From contig CM045763.1 of NCBI GenBank assembly GCA_025200525.1, positions 92,919,044 through 92,983,043 on the forward strand: DNA of 64,000 nt, given 5' to 3'. The notes under the pieces are model-generated. The model saw only the letters and a list, made by a program, of their open reading frames with translations, did not search any database and was not told the DNA's origin. Each line of letters begins with the position of its first letter. Within the stretch, counting starts at the first letter, position 1. The DNA comes from Camellia lanceoleosa. Lineage: Eukaryota; Streptophyta; Magnoliopsida; Ericales; Theaceae. Below, one piece after another: positions 1 to 11,079 of this stretch. A program made the translations under genes and the position numbers.

Positions 1-162
1 GCTCGGTCTGGCCGAGGCTTTTGAAAGTGGCGTTGCAAATAAAAGTTTCATGGAAGCTACATTCAGACAGTTGAATTATAAAAAGTGGGAACTCCAGTCG
101 ATATTTGTATTATGTACTGGAAAAGGAAAGTACAATAATTTTGACAATACAAAAGTAAGGAT
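1..162 (-). other. 3' non-coding part of Tat element
   Basis: Sequence downstream of the integrase stop on the minus strand. No gene and no clear polypurine tract or LTR start is visible before the window edge. Confidence 0.5.
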
Positions 163-1329
163 TCATTGATAGTAACGCTTCAGATGTTCAGCATTCCAAG
201 GATGGGGAAGGTCTCGGCCATCCATGTCTTGAAGTCGGTAAGTGCCTGGCCGTGGTTGGGCCTTCACCACGTAGGGCCCCTCCCATTTGGCTGCCAATTT
301 GCCCTCGGTTGGATTCTTTGTTGCAAGAGTTGCTTCTCTCAAGACAAGGTCGCCGATGAGAACTCCGTGGTCGAACTTCTGCGGTTGTAGTGTGTTCTCA
401 TTTTTACATTGCACGGAAGCCAATCGACAGCAGTCTCTCTGAAGCTCCTCGATGAGGTCGAGTCCGCTCGACGGAGTTCTTGGTGGCGAGATCTGGATGT
501 AAGACCCCAGGGGTGGGCGGACCGACTTCTACAGAATGACCGCCTCGGCGCCATATGTTAGCGAAAGGGTTTCCCAGAGAGTCCGGGCAGTGGTTCGGTA
601 AGCCCAGAGTACATGTGGTAGTTCCTCAGCCCAGAGGCCTTTAGCAACTTCGAGCTTGGTTTTGATGATCTTCAGGAGAGAGCGGTTGGTGACCTCAACT
701 TGGCCATTTGCTTGGGGGTGACCGGGGGAAGAGAAGCATGGTTGAATTTGGAGATCTGCACAAAATTTCCGGTATTTAGCATTGTCGAGCTGTTTGCCGT
801 TGTCGGAAACGGTGGCCTGAGGGATGCCAAATCTGCAAACAATCGATTGCCAGATAAACTTGGTGGTGTTCCGCTAGGTGATTGTGGCGAGGGGTTCTGC
901 CTCGACCCACTTGGTGAAGTAATCAATGGCAACAATTGCGAACTTGGTCTGGCCTCAACCAGTGGGAAGTGGACCAACCAGGTCGATACCCCATTTGGCG
1001 AATGGGTAAGGGCTGCAGAGGGTGATCAGCTCACTGGGAGGAGCATGGGGGATGTTGGCGAAGCGCTGACACTTGTTGCATTTCAGCACGAAATCAAAGG
1101 CATCTTTGTTGAGGGTCGGCGGAAGTAACTTGTCTGAGTACTTTGTGTCTGAGAGACACGCCACCGAATGATTGCCACAGATTCCTTCATGGATCTCTTG
1201 CATTACATAGGTTGCTTGGGCGGGGCTGAGACATCGCAGAATGCGGTCGTGAAACCGCGCTTGTAAGGAGCCGTCGCCCAAAATGTAGTTAGCCAAGGAG
1301 CCACGACCTTGGCGACTGTTGTTGGTCAT
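163..1329 (-). pseudogene. Integrase of Tat element, stops in the catalytic core
   Basis: DNA integrase. The N-terminal HHCC zinc domain (IHEGICGNHS then CNKCQRFA) is at about 1080-1200. The catalytic core begins at WGIDLVGPLP (first D near 988). An in-frame TGA at 955-957 and a second stop in the core near 887 break it; past these the frame still reads DYFTKWVEAE and VSDNGKQLD (second D). The C-terminal domain (KWEGPYVVKAQPRPGTYRL, ending WNAEHLKRYYQ) is intact, with the natural stop at 163. No chromodomain is seen, as expected for Tat elements. Confidence 0.85.
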
Positions 1330-1860
1330 CTGGGAGTTCTCCAGTGGTCAAGAAGAGGAAGATGTCGGATGCCCAAGGGATGGGTTCCGTCTGAAGGAAT
1401 TGCACTTCTTGCAGGTCGGGTGAGATGGCCGGGTGAGTCAGGTATTCGAGGCGAACTCCATGGCTGAGGTCGGATTGGTCGGCGGAGGCCAGCTGAGCCA
1501 TCTCATCTGCTTTGGAGTTTTCCGCCCTAGGTATGTGTCTGATCTGGAAGGTGTTGAAGAGACGAACAAGGGTGAGAGCCATGTCTCTGTAAGTCCGCAT
1601 GGTGGTATCCTTGGCATCGAATTCACCCGTGATCTGGCCGACGATAAGTTGGGAGTCACTGAACACGTGGATGTGGCTAACACCAATGTCTTTGGCTAGA
1701 CGAAGCCCTGCTATCAATGCTTCGTATTCGGCCTCATTGTTGCTGGCCGCGAACAAGAGGCGGAGGGCACATTTGAAATAACCCCCTTCGGGGGATGTGA
1801 GGATGAGGCCAGCCCCGCTTCCTTCCCTGCGAGACGAGCCGTCAACATTGAGTGTCCAAC
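1289..1860 (-). pseudogene. Second (archaeal-type) RNase H domain of Tat element
   Basis: Reads WTLNVDGSS with the first catalytic D (about 1853), then NNEAEYEALIAGLRLA (catalytic E), FSDSQLIVGQ (D) and HIPRAENSKADEMAQLA (D), so all four expected acidic positions are present. It is in a different frame from the preceding RNase H, with a shift near 1900-1920. An extra RNase H between RT and integrase is known from plant Tat/Ogre elements and is the best clade marker here. Confidence 0.85.
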
Positions 1861-1904
1861 AATGAGGATCTTCGGGCTCTGGTGGAGTCGGTGGGGTCTT
1901 GAGG

Positions 1905-3066
1905 TTAGTGGTTGAAATTTGGATTGGTAAATTCCAAGATGAAGTTGGCTACGGCTTGCCCCTTGATTGCTGTCTGGGGGCGATAAGAGATGTCGAACTG
2001 GCTTAGTTCTACTGACCACTGCATTAGTCTTCCTAAGAGCTCGGGTTGCTGCATGACCTTCTTCAGGGGCTGGTCGGTGAGAATCACTATGGAATGGGCT
2101 TGGAAGTAGGGACGGAGTCGTCTAGAGGCAGTGACCAAGGCCAAGGACAACTTTTCTAATAGGGGGTAGTTCTGCTCCGCTCCCCTGAGAGCTCGGCTGA
2201 TGTAGTAGACCGGCCGTTGGGTGGCCGTCCTCTCGATGAGTCTTTGCGATTCGGTGCTTGATACTGCTAGGTAGAGGAAGAGGGGTTCGCCGGTGATTGC
2301 TTGTGAGAGAAGGGGAGGATTGGCCATGCACTGTTTCAACTGTTGAAAGGCTTCTTCTGATTCAGTTGTCCATTCAAAAGTCTGCCGCAGGACTTTGAAA
2401 AACGCTAGGCACTTGTCCGTTCTTGGAGAGATGAAAGCGGTTGAAAGCCACTCTGCCGGTGAGCCTCTGGACCTCTTTAATCGGTTTTGGGTGATGCATC
2501 TCAACGGGGCCTTGATCTTCTCGGGGTTAGCCTCGATGCATGTTGTTGACCATGAAACCCAGGAACTTGCCAGATCCTACGCCAAAGGCGCACTTCTCTG
2601 GGTTGAGTTTCATCTGATATTTGCGAAGTATGGCAAAAGTCTTTCGTAGGTCGGTGAGGTGGTCAGTGGAGAGTTTGCTCTTAACCAGCATGTCATCCAC
2701 ATACACTTCCATGTTCCGTCCGATCTGATGGTGGAAGACTGTATTGACTAAACGTTGGTATGTGGCCCCAGCATTCTTTAGTCCGAACAACATGACACGG
2801 TAGTGGTAAGTGCCCCGGTCGGTGATGAAAGATGTGTGTTCCTGGTCGGATGAGTGCATCACAATTTGGTTGTATCCTGAGAAAGCATCCATGAAGCTGA
2901 GCATTTGATGACCGGCCGTGGCGTCGACCAGTAGATCAATGCGGGGGAGAGGATAGCTATCTTTGGGACAAGCTCGGTTCAAGTCGGAGTAGTCGACGCA
3001 GAGACGCCACTTGCCATTGTTTTTGCGGACCAGGACCACGTTGGATAGCCACTTAGGGTAATCCAC
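1905..3066 (-). pseudogene. Reverse transcriptase and RNase H of Tat element
   Basis: The RT palm and fingers are readable from 3066 to 2527: YPKWLSNVVLVRK, a CVDYSDLNRACPKD core, FMDAFSGYNQI, FGLKNAGATYQR and the catalytic YVDD (about 2707-2696). The frame then shifts near 2520 and continues from 2504 with the connection and RNase H domain (FEWTTESEEAFQQLK, RPVYYISRALRGAEQNYP, ILTDQPL). It ends with a stop at 1905. The two frames make this a pseudogene. Assignment as Ty3/gypsy RT is firm because all main RT blocks are visible. Confidence 0.9.
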
Positions 3067-4050
3067 ATTTCAGATAAACTGGGCCTCGAGAAGTTTGTCC
3101 ACCTCTGCAGCTATGAGATTGTTGCGCTCTGGATGGAAGATACGCTGCCTTTGTCGATAAGGTTGGAAATGAGGCTCGATCTTGGCGGTGGGTTATGAAA
3201 GAGTCGATGCAGCATGCGCATGAGTCGGCGAAGACGTCTCGTGTTCGATCGAGAGAAGCAGTGAGATCGGCCTTGGCTTGGGAAGGCAGTCGGCTGCCGA
3301 TTTTAGCAGTTTTGAGTAGGTTGGTGGGGTCGACGTTAACTTCGACGAGTTCCTCCATAGGTTCGCCTCTGATTAGTTCGTCCTCATCTCGGACGTCAAG
3401 TCCTTCAATGATCATCGCCTCCTTCAGTTTGACCTCTTTAAGTGAGGCCACATAACATTCTCTGGCGACGGTCTGTTCTCCTCTCACCGTCCCGACCCCA
3501 AAATCAGTAGGGAACTTGAGGGCAAGGTGGTAGGTGGATGTGATGGCTTGGAAGGCATTGGGGGCCGTGCGGCCGAGGGTGATGTTATGTGAGGGCAATC
3601 GACGACAAGGAAAGTAAGCAACTTCGTGGTCTCGTGGGTACTCTCAATGGTGATGGGGAGATCAATGGAGCCGATAGAGGTCACCCGGTCACCGTGAAAC
3701 CGACGAGGGGTTTGGAGTGGGGCGAGCTTTCTTCCCGATCTTGATTGGAAGCAGTTGAGGAAAATGATGTCCGACGAGCTGCCATTGTCAATGAGGACTC
3801 GTCTGACCTTATAATTGGACAGGACAGTGGAGATGACAAGGGGATCATCGTGAGGATAACGGATGCCTGCACAGTCGGCGTCCGTGAAGGTAATGGGCTC
3901 TGTCCACTGCTTGGGTTGCTTGGGAGGTCGGTCGACCGTGGCAACTGTCTTGTCTGAGCCCTGTCGTATCTTTCTGAGCTCTGCCCTCTGAGCTGAGCGA
4001 GATGGTCCGCCACAAGCAAGACCACCTGAAATAACTCTGATTTCGCCAAC
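3060..4050 (-). pseudogene. Aspartic protease region of Tat element, frameshifted
   Basis: Retroviral-type aspartic protease that would cleave the polyprotein. The entry motif IRVISGG (about 4041-4020) is followed by the active-site stretch LIDNGSSSD at about 3795-3769, with N where many relatives have T or S after the catalytic D. The reading frame shifts near 3600, where the sequence continues as NITLGRTAPNAFQAI, a conserved region between protease and RT. It shifts again near 3100-3180, before RT. The catalytic D is present, but the chain cannot be made in one piece. Confidence 0.75.
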
Positions 4051-4170
4051 TGGCGGTGGCGGATTACCTTGAGGCCGAGGTTGTTGGTGGGGTCGGTCAT
4101 GCCCCTGGTCTGGTTGAGCTGGTCGCCGTGGAGGGGTATGCCTGTGATTGTCTCTGCGGGGCTCGGTCCT

Positions 4171-5580
4171 TTGCCTCTGCTGAGGACGGGTATCTGTGAA
4201 TCGGCTCAGGCGCCCCTGGCGAATGAGGGTCTCCACTTGATCTTTGAGGCTGATGCAGTCGTCGGTGTTATGGCCATGATCCTGGTGGAAACGGCAATAT
4301 TTGGACTGGTCTTTGCGGTTGGAAGGGTTCCGTGGAGGAAGAGGCCACTTGAGGGGGTAGTCCCATTGAATCTGGTTAAAAACTTGTTCCATGGGAGTAT
4401 TGAGGTGTGTATATCGCTCGAACCGACCGAAGTCTGAAGCCGACGGTCGGTCGAGGTGGTCGATCGGCATAAGCGGGATGATCGGTCATGATCTTAGGCG
4501 TTCTTTGGGTTCTTGGTCTTTTCTCTTTTCTCTAGGGACCAGATATTTAGCTGTGGAGTCTTGCCGAGCGGCTAGAGAATCTTCGGCGTTCATGTACTTT
4601 TGGGCTTTGGAGAGCAAGGCTGCCATGGATGTCGGAGGGTTCTTGGAGAGGGAGAAGAGGAAATCGGATGACCGCAGGCCAGCCATGAAGGCGGTGAGGA
4701 TGACTTTATCGTCATTTTCGGCAACTTGTAAGGCTTCGGTGTTGAAGCGAGTGACGAAGCTGCGCAGTGACTCCCCCTCTGTCTGACGGATGTTGAGGAG
4801 TTGGGTCGCCGGTCGCCGCTGGTGTTGGGCCCCGATGAAGTGGCTCAGGAAGGAGTCACTGAGGTGTTGAAATGTGGAGACCGAATCTGGTGGCAACTGA
4901 TTGAACCATAGCCGAGCCGACCCCTTCAGTGTCACAGGAAAGGCTCGGCACATGATTTCGTCAAGGAAGGCATGGAGGATCATGAGTGTACGGTAGGTCT
5001 CCAGGTGGTCGACGGGGTCAGTTGTTCCATCGAAGGGGTCGATGGCAGGCATTTTGAACTTGGGGGGTAGGGGCTTGTCTCTGATGGAGGCGACAAATGG
5101 GGAGTTTGCTGTAGTGGAAGGCTTATGTTGAATGTTCTGCATGACCCCTTGGAGTTGGAGTTTCATGGCTCGGAGTTCAGCGTCCCAAAGGGGGATGTTG
5201 TCACCACCAGAGGGAGATAGATGTTGGACGCTGCTAGCTTCTCCCTCGGGCGCTGTGGCTATGATTGATGGGCGTGGGGGTGGAGGAGGAGGATGTATAT
5301 GTGGGTGAGGGGGTTGCAAGCCCCCCGAGTTGGGAGGATTGGGTTATGGGACAGTATGGCCTGGAACTTGTTCTGGATGGGGTGGAATATCTGGAGGTGG
5401 TGGAGGAATAGGGAGGTTCCGTTGGAGCAGAGCGTTGATTAAGGCCTGGTTTTGTTCGGCCATGCAGTTAATGCTATTGGTGAGCTCGATGAAGTACTGT
5501 GGTGGGTTGTTCGGATTGGGAGGGTCGGTCGGGTGATCGACAGTGTTATGGTGGGAAGCCATGGATCTGGTCGTTACCAT
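4171..5580 (-). pseudogene. gag of Tat element, two in-frame stops
   Basis: Capsid/nucleocapsid gene of the element. The start is placed at the ATG at 5580 (reading MVTTRSMASH), the first Met of the proline-rich N-terminus. The body has the usual gag helical region (FDGTTDPVDHLETYRTLM, and FLSHFIGAQHQ near a conserved SLRSFVTRF stretch). A zinc-knuckle-like motif with C, H and C in the order YCRFH-GH-C lies at about 4255-4296. Two stops interrupt one continuous frame: TAA at 5341-5343 and TGA at 4486-4488, the latter consistent with CpG decay of a CGA codon. No frameshift is needed through gag, so decay here is by point mutation. Confidence 0.85.
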
Positions 5581-5659
5581 GCACGTGACGGATGAGGTGA
5601 AAAAGGTTGCTGGGAAAGGGTCTCCAGTGGCAATGAACACAACTGGCGCGCGGACTGAA

Positions 5660-5681
5660 CCGGATTCCCACAGACGGCCAA
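5660..5681 (-). promoter_or_regulatory. Primer binding site region of the Tat element
   Basis: The minus strand reads TTGGCCGTCTGTGGGAATCC. From memory this closely matches the TTGGCGCC-GTCTGTGGGAA motif next to the 5' LTR in many plant Tat-type elements, with two bases (GC) missing in the core. Position between LTR and gag supports the call. Confidence 0.65.
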
Positions 5682-5699
5682 GCGATATCTGATGAGTCC

Positions 5700-6253
5700 T
5701 CGTGAATGGGCTAGACCGATCCAAGCTCCTCGGGCCTTTGGGTAACACAAGCAAGTTCAATCGGGGAACGGGGTAGTCCCCCGGCGAACCCTCCGGCGTA
5801 TGAATTAGAGAAGGTGATGGACCGAAAATGTAGAGAGAGAGAGAGAGAGATAGGGGATGGAAAACTTAACCTTCTTCTTGTCCTCGAGCTCTGCTTATAT
5901 CTTCTGATAATCATTTCGCTGTCTCAGCCGTTCTGACTATCCCGCAGAAAGCTTGCGCCGTGGTTCGTCTCGTTCAGGGTGAGGGGGACGCCATTCCTAA
6001 ATTTGAGGTGTTATCAATAAATCTGGTGATGGGTTGCATTAATGGTGATGTCTTTGTGGCAATAACTTTGCGAGATCTTTGTCTGTGATATGATCTGCTC
6101 AAGACCCGCGTGTCCGAGCATCATTGGTCTTTCCTGCTCAATTGGCCTCCAGCTGTGCCGGGTTTTACAGACCGGGTTGTGTAATGAAGTCTAAATGGTG
6201 GGCTTGGGTTTACTCATTGGTGGGCCGTGGTCCTTGTGGGCCTATCCCTGTCA
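5700..6253 (-). repeat. 5' LTR of the Tat element
   Basis: Non-coding DNA of about 550 bp between the primer binding site region and the ATT microsatellite. It starts with TG on the minus strand at 6253 and carries a TATA box (5894-5900) followed by a CT-rich tract (GA repeats at 5832-5851 on the plus strand). The left limit is placed just upstream of the primer binding site and could be off by about 20 bp. The partner LTR is outside the window, so the boundaries are inferred rather than aligned. Confidence 0.6.
5894..5900 (-). promoter_or_regulatory. TATA box of the Tat LTR
   Basis: ATATAAG on the minus strand, about 40 bp upstream of a CT-rich stretch that is a plausible transcription start. 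Position inside the LTR fits a U3 promoter. Confidence 0.5.
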
Positions 6254-6292
<39 letters not shown>

Positions 6293-6295
6293 TAT
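6254..6295. repeat. (ATT)n microsatellite
   Basis: About 14 ATT units directly abut the right end of the Tat LTR. The element may have inserted into or beside a pre-existing microsatellite. Confidence 0.95.
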
Positions 6296-6447
6296 TGTCA
6301 GATTCTATTCTAACCTTCAATAGTTTGCATGCATTGATGGATTTTTATTATTCTTGTTGTTTTAGCTTAATTTTTTTTTTCTTTCTTGTTATCTCTTTTT
6401 CTTTGTTTCTTTCTTTCAAGCTGAAAATTTTCCTTCACAATCTGTAG

Positions 6448-6546
6448 GTTTTATATGAGCAAGGTTGCTTACCTACTTGCTTCAGTAATATATGCAGACT
6501 GTGTATGTGTGTTAGCAATTTAAATGATGATCTAGTCCCAACATTG
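6448..6546 (+). pseudogene. F-box/LRR-FBD-like gene copy 1, exon part 5' of the solo LTR
   Basis: A pyrimidine-rich stretch ending CTGTAG (acceptor at 6447) is followed by coding sequence VLYEQG...NLNDDLVP. It closely parallels the minus-strand copy at 18498-18794, which reads VLYEQGYRCPSL and SLNDDLVPAVISL. The exon is interrupted at 6546 by the solo LTR and resumes at 10258. The gene type is inferred from the better preserved copy. The first exon is not in the window, and the Tat element occupies what should be the preceding intron. Confidence 0.65.
6542..6546. repeat. Target-site duplication CATTG, left copy
   Basis: CATTG directly precedes the solo LTR and is repeated at 10253-10257 directly after it. 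Five bp is the usual length for LTR retrotransposon integration. Confidence 0.85.
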
Positions 6547-9186
6547 TGTAGACGCGCCCGTGGGGGCTTCACTCTACAGTTCGCAGGACTCTTCTTTTTG
6601 TTTGTTGCGGTTCTAAATCTGAACCAAAGAGTCCACCTCTGGCAAATCGTTTTAAGGAAAACAGATTTTCGAAAGTAGTGCCAAACACGGACTGCTTTGC
6701 CAGATTACAGAGTCGCCACCTAAATATTTAAAATGGGAAATTTAGGAAACCCTGACTCGGTCTTGAAAATACACGTCCGTCATCACCAAAGTTACTCGGC
6801 TCGGGAGCTTGGAGTACGATTGGGAAGGTCGACTATGAGCACCCCTCTCGCCGGTCAAAACCGGCCTCTACTAACCGTGATATCCGTTTTGAAAACATTA
6901 CATGTTCTTATTCGGTTATTAGCCTAAATTACTATGTCATGCTTGGCGCAGAACAAGTATAGACTAGATTGCCTAATTTGGAAATAAACATTACATATCC
7001 GTTTTGTCTCGAAAAACGTGTTAGATTTTGCTACTTGCAAGTAGGCTAAAATCAGTTCAATGAGTACTCCCAACTCATGTAATCCAACCTCCACCCACAG
7101 ACATACAAACAGTTTATCATGTAAGCATTTAGGTGCATGGCAATCCTATTGTCATGGTAAAAAATCACACGCATGAGGTATGCTGAAGCAAGAACACTTA
7201 CATCGTACTCCGTGCCAGAAAAAGTAAACTAGTTAGCAAAACATGCATGACCTAGTTCATGTTAAGTGGCTAATGCAACACAGGCATAAATGCAATCTAG
7301 AGTAGGCTCGGCTAACCTAAATATGTCATGTGAAATGCTATCACGTAGCGTATTCAATTTGGAATTGAAAATTGCAATGCAGTTTGTATGATGTACCGAT
7401 GCCGGTGCATGTAAACAAATGCATGAAATGCACATATGTCTTGCATAAGGTATGCTAAAATAAGTATGCCCTAATCTACCATAAGCAGGTAAATAAAAGG
7501 GAGAAAGAAATGGGGGTTGGAAGACATACACCCACTCACACACACTTATTACAATTTCGCCCTCACTCGGAGGGACCGAATAAATATACAAAACCAAATA
7601 AATAATTAACTAAACTAGCTAATTAAATATTACAAATTAACTAAATTAATTAAATAAATTAATAAATCTAATTAAGCATTAAATGCCTCGGGATGAGGGC
7701 TAATTGCGGCGCGCGCCCGGGACTCGCTCGGAATCACACTGCCGTGCACGGGTTGCCTCTGTTTCCTCTGCTCTTCAGCTCAAAAAATTCCCAAAACTTC
7801 AGGAGTACCTCCCAGAACACTGAGAAGCATCATCGGCTCAGACAGAGGGCCACCGGCTGAGGAGAATTGCCATCGGCACTGAATTTCATTATCGGCTGCT
7901 CGAGGCGTGCGGTCGACTAAAAGTGCAGTCGGCACAAAGTGTTCTGCAAAACCTGCAACTCACAGCAGCAGAGGGAACAAAAGGCAAGGCAATGCAATTC
8001 AAGGTATATATGCACCAAACACATCCCAAATCGTGCTATGGACTTAAAAGGGCATGTGCCTCGATTCCCGGGCCACCAATCGCGCATTTCCATGCGTGAT
8101 GGCCCTAAGGACCAAGAATGCAACTTTGATTTCAAATGCATGCAATGCAAACAAGGGTGCCAAATCTCTATCAAACTCACTTCAAGAGGCTTGGCATGCA
8201 TAATGCCAATGCAACCCTAAGCATGTCATCTAGCATGCAATATGGCAATGCAATGCAAGAACATTGTTGTGTAAACATACAAGCATGCAAAGCAAAGTAG
8301 GAATGGACTTACACATGAATTGGACAGCTCTAAAAGGCCCAAGAACAGTGGCCAAGATGCCTAAAGATGGGGTCTAAACACACGCACACATGCACATATT
8401 AAGACACCAACACTTGAGCATAATAAACAACATTCAAGTACACTTGAAATGAGTTAAACATGGACTACTAGCATGCAACTTAGGCTCTGAAATTCATACA
8501 AAACACATGGCCAAAACATGCAACAAAGCAAGCCAAACAAAGCATGCAACTAGCCTATGCTTGAGGCAAGCTCAAGAGAGCATTGAACCACATCTATGCA
8601 AAGCAAACAAGGCATGCATTGAACAACCTAAATCAGATTTCTAGCATGTTAAAACAAGGCCAAATGTCCACTTAGATGGCATCTAAGAAGCTTAAGCATG
8701 AAGGCATGCAACAAGACCAAAACATGGAGTACTTAACACACACCTTTAAAGCATTAAAGAGGCATGCAAGGCAATCAATCAAGCATGTATGAGGGACTGA
8801 AATAGCATGGAAGATGGTCCCAACCATCAAAAACAAAGCTAGAATAGCATACCACATATTCATGCTTTTGAGGCCTACAAGCCAAATACAAAGGGGCTAC
8901 AAAATACATGCTAAGATTGGCCAAAATAGCTATGGACAGAGCTAAAGCATGACGAAATAAGCCTACAAGCTTCACAAATGCAAGCCTAAAACATGCTAGA
9001 AATATAGGCTAACAAGCTAGTCATGTTAAGGCAATATTAAGGCATTACAAAGTAACTATGCAAATCATGCAAAGAGTACTAAGACCCACTTGAAAGCATG
9101 CTATAATATGACAATATAAGCATGATAAACAACCAAAACATGCTCAATACACAACTAAACATGGAGCTCTCTTAAGGAGCCAACCT

Positions 9187-9291
9187 TGTCCTTTTTAAGG
9201 ACATCAAGGAGAGGGGGTGGCCCTCTCCTTCTTGAGACTTCAAGGCATGCTCTTCACCACTGAAATCCCTCAAGATTTCAGTGGTGAAGAG
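9187..9291. repeat. Cluster of three perfect hairpins in solo LTR
   Basis: Three successive inverted repeats: TGTCCTT/AAGGACA (9187-9203, loop 3), AAGGAGAGGG/CCCTCTCCTT (9206-9230, loop 5) and an 18-bp perfect stem, CTCTTCACCACTGAAATC at 9250-9267 with its complement at 9274-9291 (loop 6). They lie about 220-325 nt downstream of the candidate donor on the sense strand, the same zone where other LTRs in the window carry unrelated strong hairpins. Confidence 0.85.
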
Positions 9292-9507
9292 ATCCCAAGA
9301 CCAAAATCTCGGATCTCTCCAAAATGGTACAAAAAGTGCCCTTTTCAAGGCCTAAAGGTGGTCAAAGTTCCTCAAACCACAAAACACTCTTAATACACAA
9401 TAAAGAGAGTAAAAAATCAGAACTTTTATGTGCCAAACACTAAGCTCAAAAACTGTTTTAAACTAGGTAAAAACAAGTTGCAAAAATGGGGAATAAAGTG
9501 TAAGTTT

Positions 9508-9517
9508 CTTACCCTTG
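9508..9517 (-). promoter_or_regulatory. Candidate leader-intron splice donor in solo LTR
   Basis: The minus strand reads CAAGG/GTAAG at the same relative place as AAGG/GTAAG in the nested (31853/31854) and host (62949/62948) LTRs. Conservation across three diverged LTRs is the main support. Confidence 0.45.
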
Positions 9518-9793
9518 TTGACTACCTTCACAAAGGTTGTTGTGCTTGGTCCCTTGAGCTCCAATCCAGTCAAGAATCACCAAAACTAACCTTTAGAACC
9601 TCTGAACCAAGGGAAAGGTGGGACACTAGGTGCTAGTGTGCAAAAGTAAGGCACAAAACACCTAGTTAAACAAGAGAATGAGAGAGATATAGAAGTTATA
9701 TCTATTCTAACCCTAAAACCAGAGCTTGGCTCTCTCTAACAATGGCTAACACTCTGAAATTTTCTAACCCTCAAGCCAAGAGGAGAGCTTCCC

Positions 9794-9800
9794 TCTTATA
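9794..9800 (-). promoter_or_regulatory. TATA box of the solo LTR
   Basis: TATAAGA on the minus strand, 281 nt upstream of a candidate splice donor at 9512/9513. This matches the spacing seen in the nested element LTR (268 nt). Confidence 0.45.
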
Positions 9801-10252
9801 GGCCAAAAGCTTACAAGCTTGGCCACTAAGCAATCCCTCCATACACGTGTATGGAGGAAACAAGTTGCAAGCAGTGTGAGAAAATATCTCACCAAGCAAG
9901 TGCAGTGGTCGGCGAGGCAAAATGGTCATTTAAGCCCAAAAGCAGTGCCGGCGGCACAAAATAGTGCCGACCGGCACAATATAGTGCCGGTGACAACTCT
10001 GACCAGTAGGTAGCCTCTAGCCCCAGCCGGTGGTGTGTGGGGATGCCTCAGAAGGCATTCCCTGCCCCTCAAAGGCAAATCACAGGTGTTTGGTGCAAAA
10101 CCAAACACAAACGGTCGAGTTCGGAGGTCCTGAGGCACGGCACGCGAGCCAAGAACTCCGGGAACTCCAAACGAACACACACATGGATGATCACCGAGTG
10201 TCCAAGCGGTGACATCCAAGTCTTGAGGACGGTCAAAAATGGGGTGTCTACA

Positions 10253-10400
10253 CATTGGTCTCTCTTCCTAGAGGAATGCCTAATTTAAAGATTTTAAGCA
10301 TAAACTCTTCCCCTGACTCTCCTATCACCCATGTAAGTAAAACTGTACTCTACATGGCTTCGTGTGTGTGTTGTGTGCACACGTGCGCATGCATTTTGCA
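10253..10400 (+). pseudogene. F-box/LRR-FBD-like gene copy 1, exon part 3' of the solo LTR
   Basis: After the duplicated CATTG the frame continues VSLPRGMPNLKILSINSSP, matching VISLLSGMTNLKTLSIKSS of copy 2. Homology fades after about 10400. A GTAAGT at 10333 could act as a donor but lies inside the region that is still exon in copy 2. The solo LTR disrupts the exon, so this is a pseudogene. Confidence 0.6.
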
Positions 10401-11079
10401 GAGGCAGCTCAAACATATTTAAGGCTTTGAAGTTAAAATTTAAGTGAGGCCCTTTTGTAAATTTTTACATTGTAATTTTTTTTATTTATAATTAAATTTA
10501 CTAATTTTTTGTGATGTGAAATTAATGATTACGTTTTTATCTTTATGTTTTGCTGACCTTTCATTTTCATTTTTCTTGTGACAGTTGATATACTTGAGAA
10601 TTTATCACTTTCTCGTTTGCCCATATATGTCAAAGACAATTTTACTTCTGCTTTTACTTTTATCTATTGCATGTCTAATATGGCCCCATTTGGTGTAAAT
10701 TTATGAAGTGGTGATCATAATTTTTTTATTTTTATATCAGGAGTTTGTGTTAAATTATTTGATATTAGGTCATATGATTTAAATAAGTTTGAAAAAAATT
10801 AATTATTGAAAAGCCGGAGGAAGTTCCTTTCATATTATGTTTTTAGATTACGGATTTTAATTAATTTTCCACAATCTGTACCAAACAGGGCCAGTCTATA
10901 GTATCCTTAAGCTATAAAAATGGGGCCGGGAAAATACCTAAGCCGCCTATTGGTTGAGTCGCTACTGGTATTTTGCCTAGGAGTTCAGGACAAATGCATG
11001 CTGACTTGGATACAAACACACTGTACCTGTAGGATTGTATCCGAGATTGAATAACAATTTTCATGTTTCGAAATCTCGT
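10401..11079. other. AT-rich intronic or intergenic sequence, no gene seen
   Basis: AT-rich sequence between two exon remnants of F-box-like copy 1. No open frame, RNA gene or element boundary is recognised. It contains a TATAAAAATGGGGCCGGG stretch near 10912 of unknown meaning. Confidence 0.4.

Larger units (their letters stand above)
1..6253 (-). mobile_element. Degraded Tat-lineage Ty3/gypsy LTR retrotransposon, 3' end off window
   Basis: On the minus strand the order is LTR, primer binding site, gag, protease, RT-RNase H, a second RNase H, integrase. Two RNase H-like domains (one after RT at 1905-2504, one at 1289-1860) are a hallmark of the plant Tat group. Reading frame changes near 3600, 3100, 2520, 1910 and 1310, plus stops in gag and integrase, show that it cannot encode its proteins as written. 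The pol frame ends at 163, so the polypurine tract and 3' LTR must lie left of the window. The right boundary at 6253 (TGACAG on the minus strand) abuts an ATT microsatellite and lies about 190 bp upstream of an F-box-like exon, so the element probably sits in that gene's intron. Confidence 0.9.
6547..10252 (-). mobile_element. Solo LTR of an Ogre-like element, with TSD
   Basis: A 3706-bp LTR bounded by TGTAGAC and GTCTACA and flanked by a perfect 5-bp duplication CATTG. There is no second LTR or internal region between the duplications, so the element was reduced by LTR-LTR recombination. The orientation is minus: the sense strand starts TGTAGACACCCC at 10252. Sequence at 6580-6760 (gcggttct...ccaaagagtcc, gagtcgccacctaaatattt) is shared with LTRs at 23200-23370, 34500-34640, 45590-45720 and 59600-59770. 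GTGCCG-CGGCAC motifs at 9945-9990 also occur in the nested element LTR near 33322. It has no ORF of note. Confidence 0.9.

Noticed and set aside
700..1128. 142-codon plus-strand ORF
   Set aside because: Antisense shadow of the integrase core.
10333..10338. GTAAGT as exon donor of F-box-like copy 1
   Set aside because: Homology to copy 2 continues past it, so it is more likely exonic sequence.
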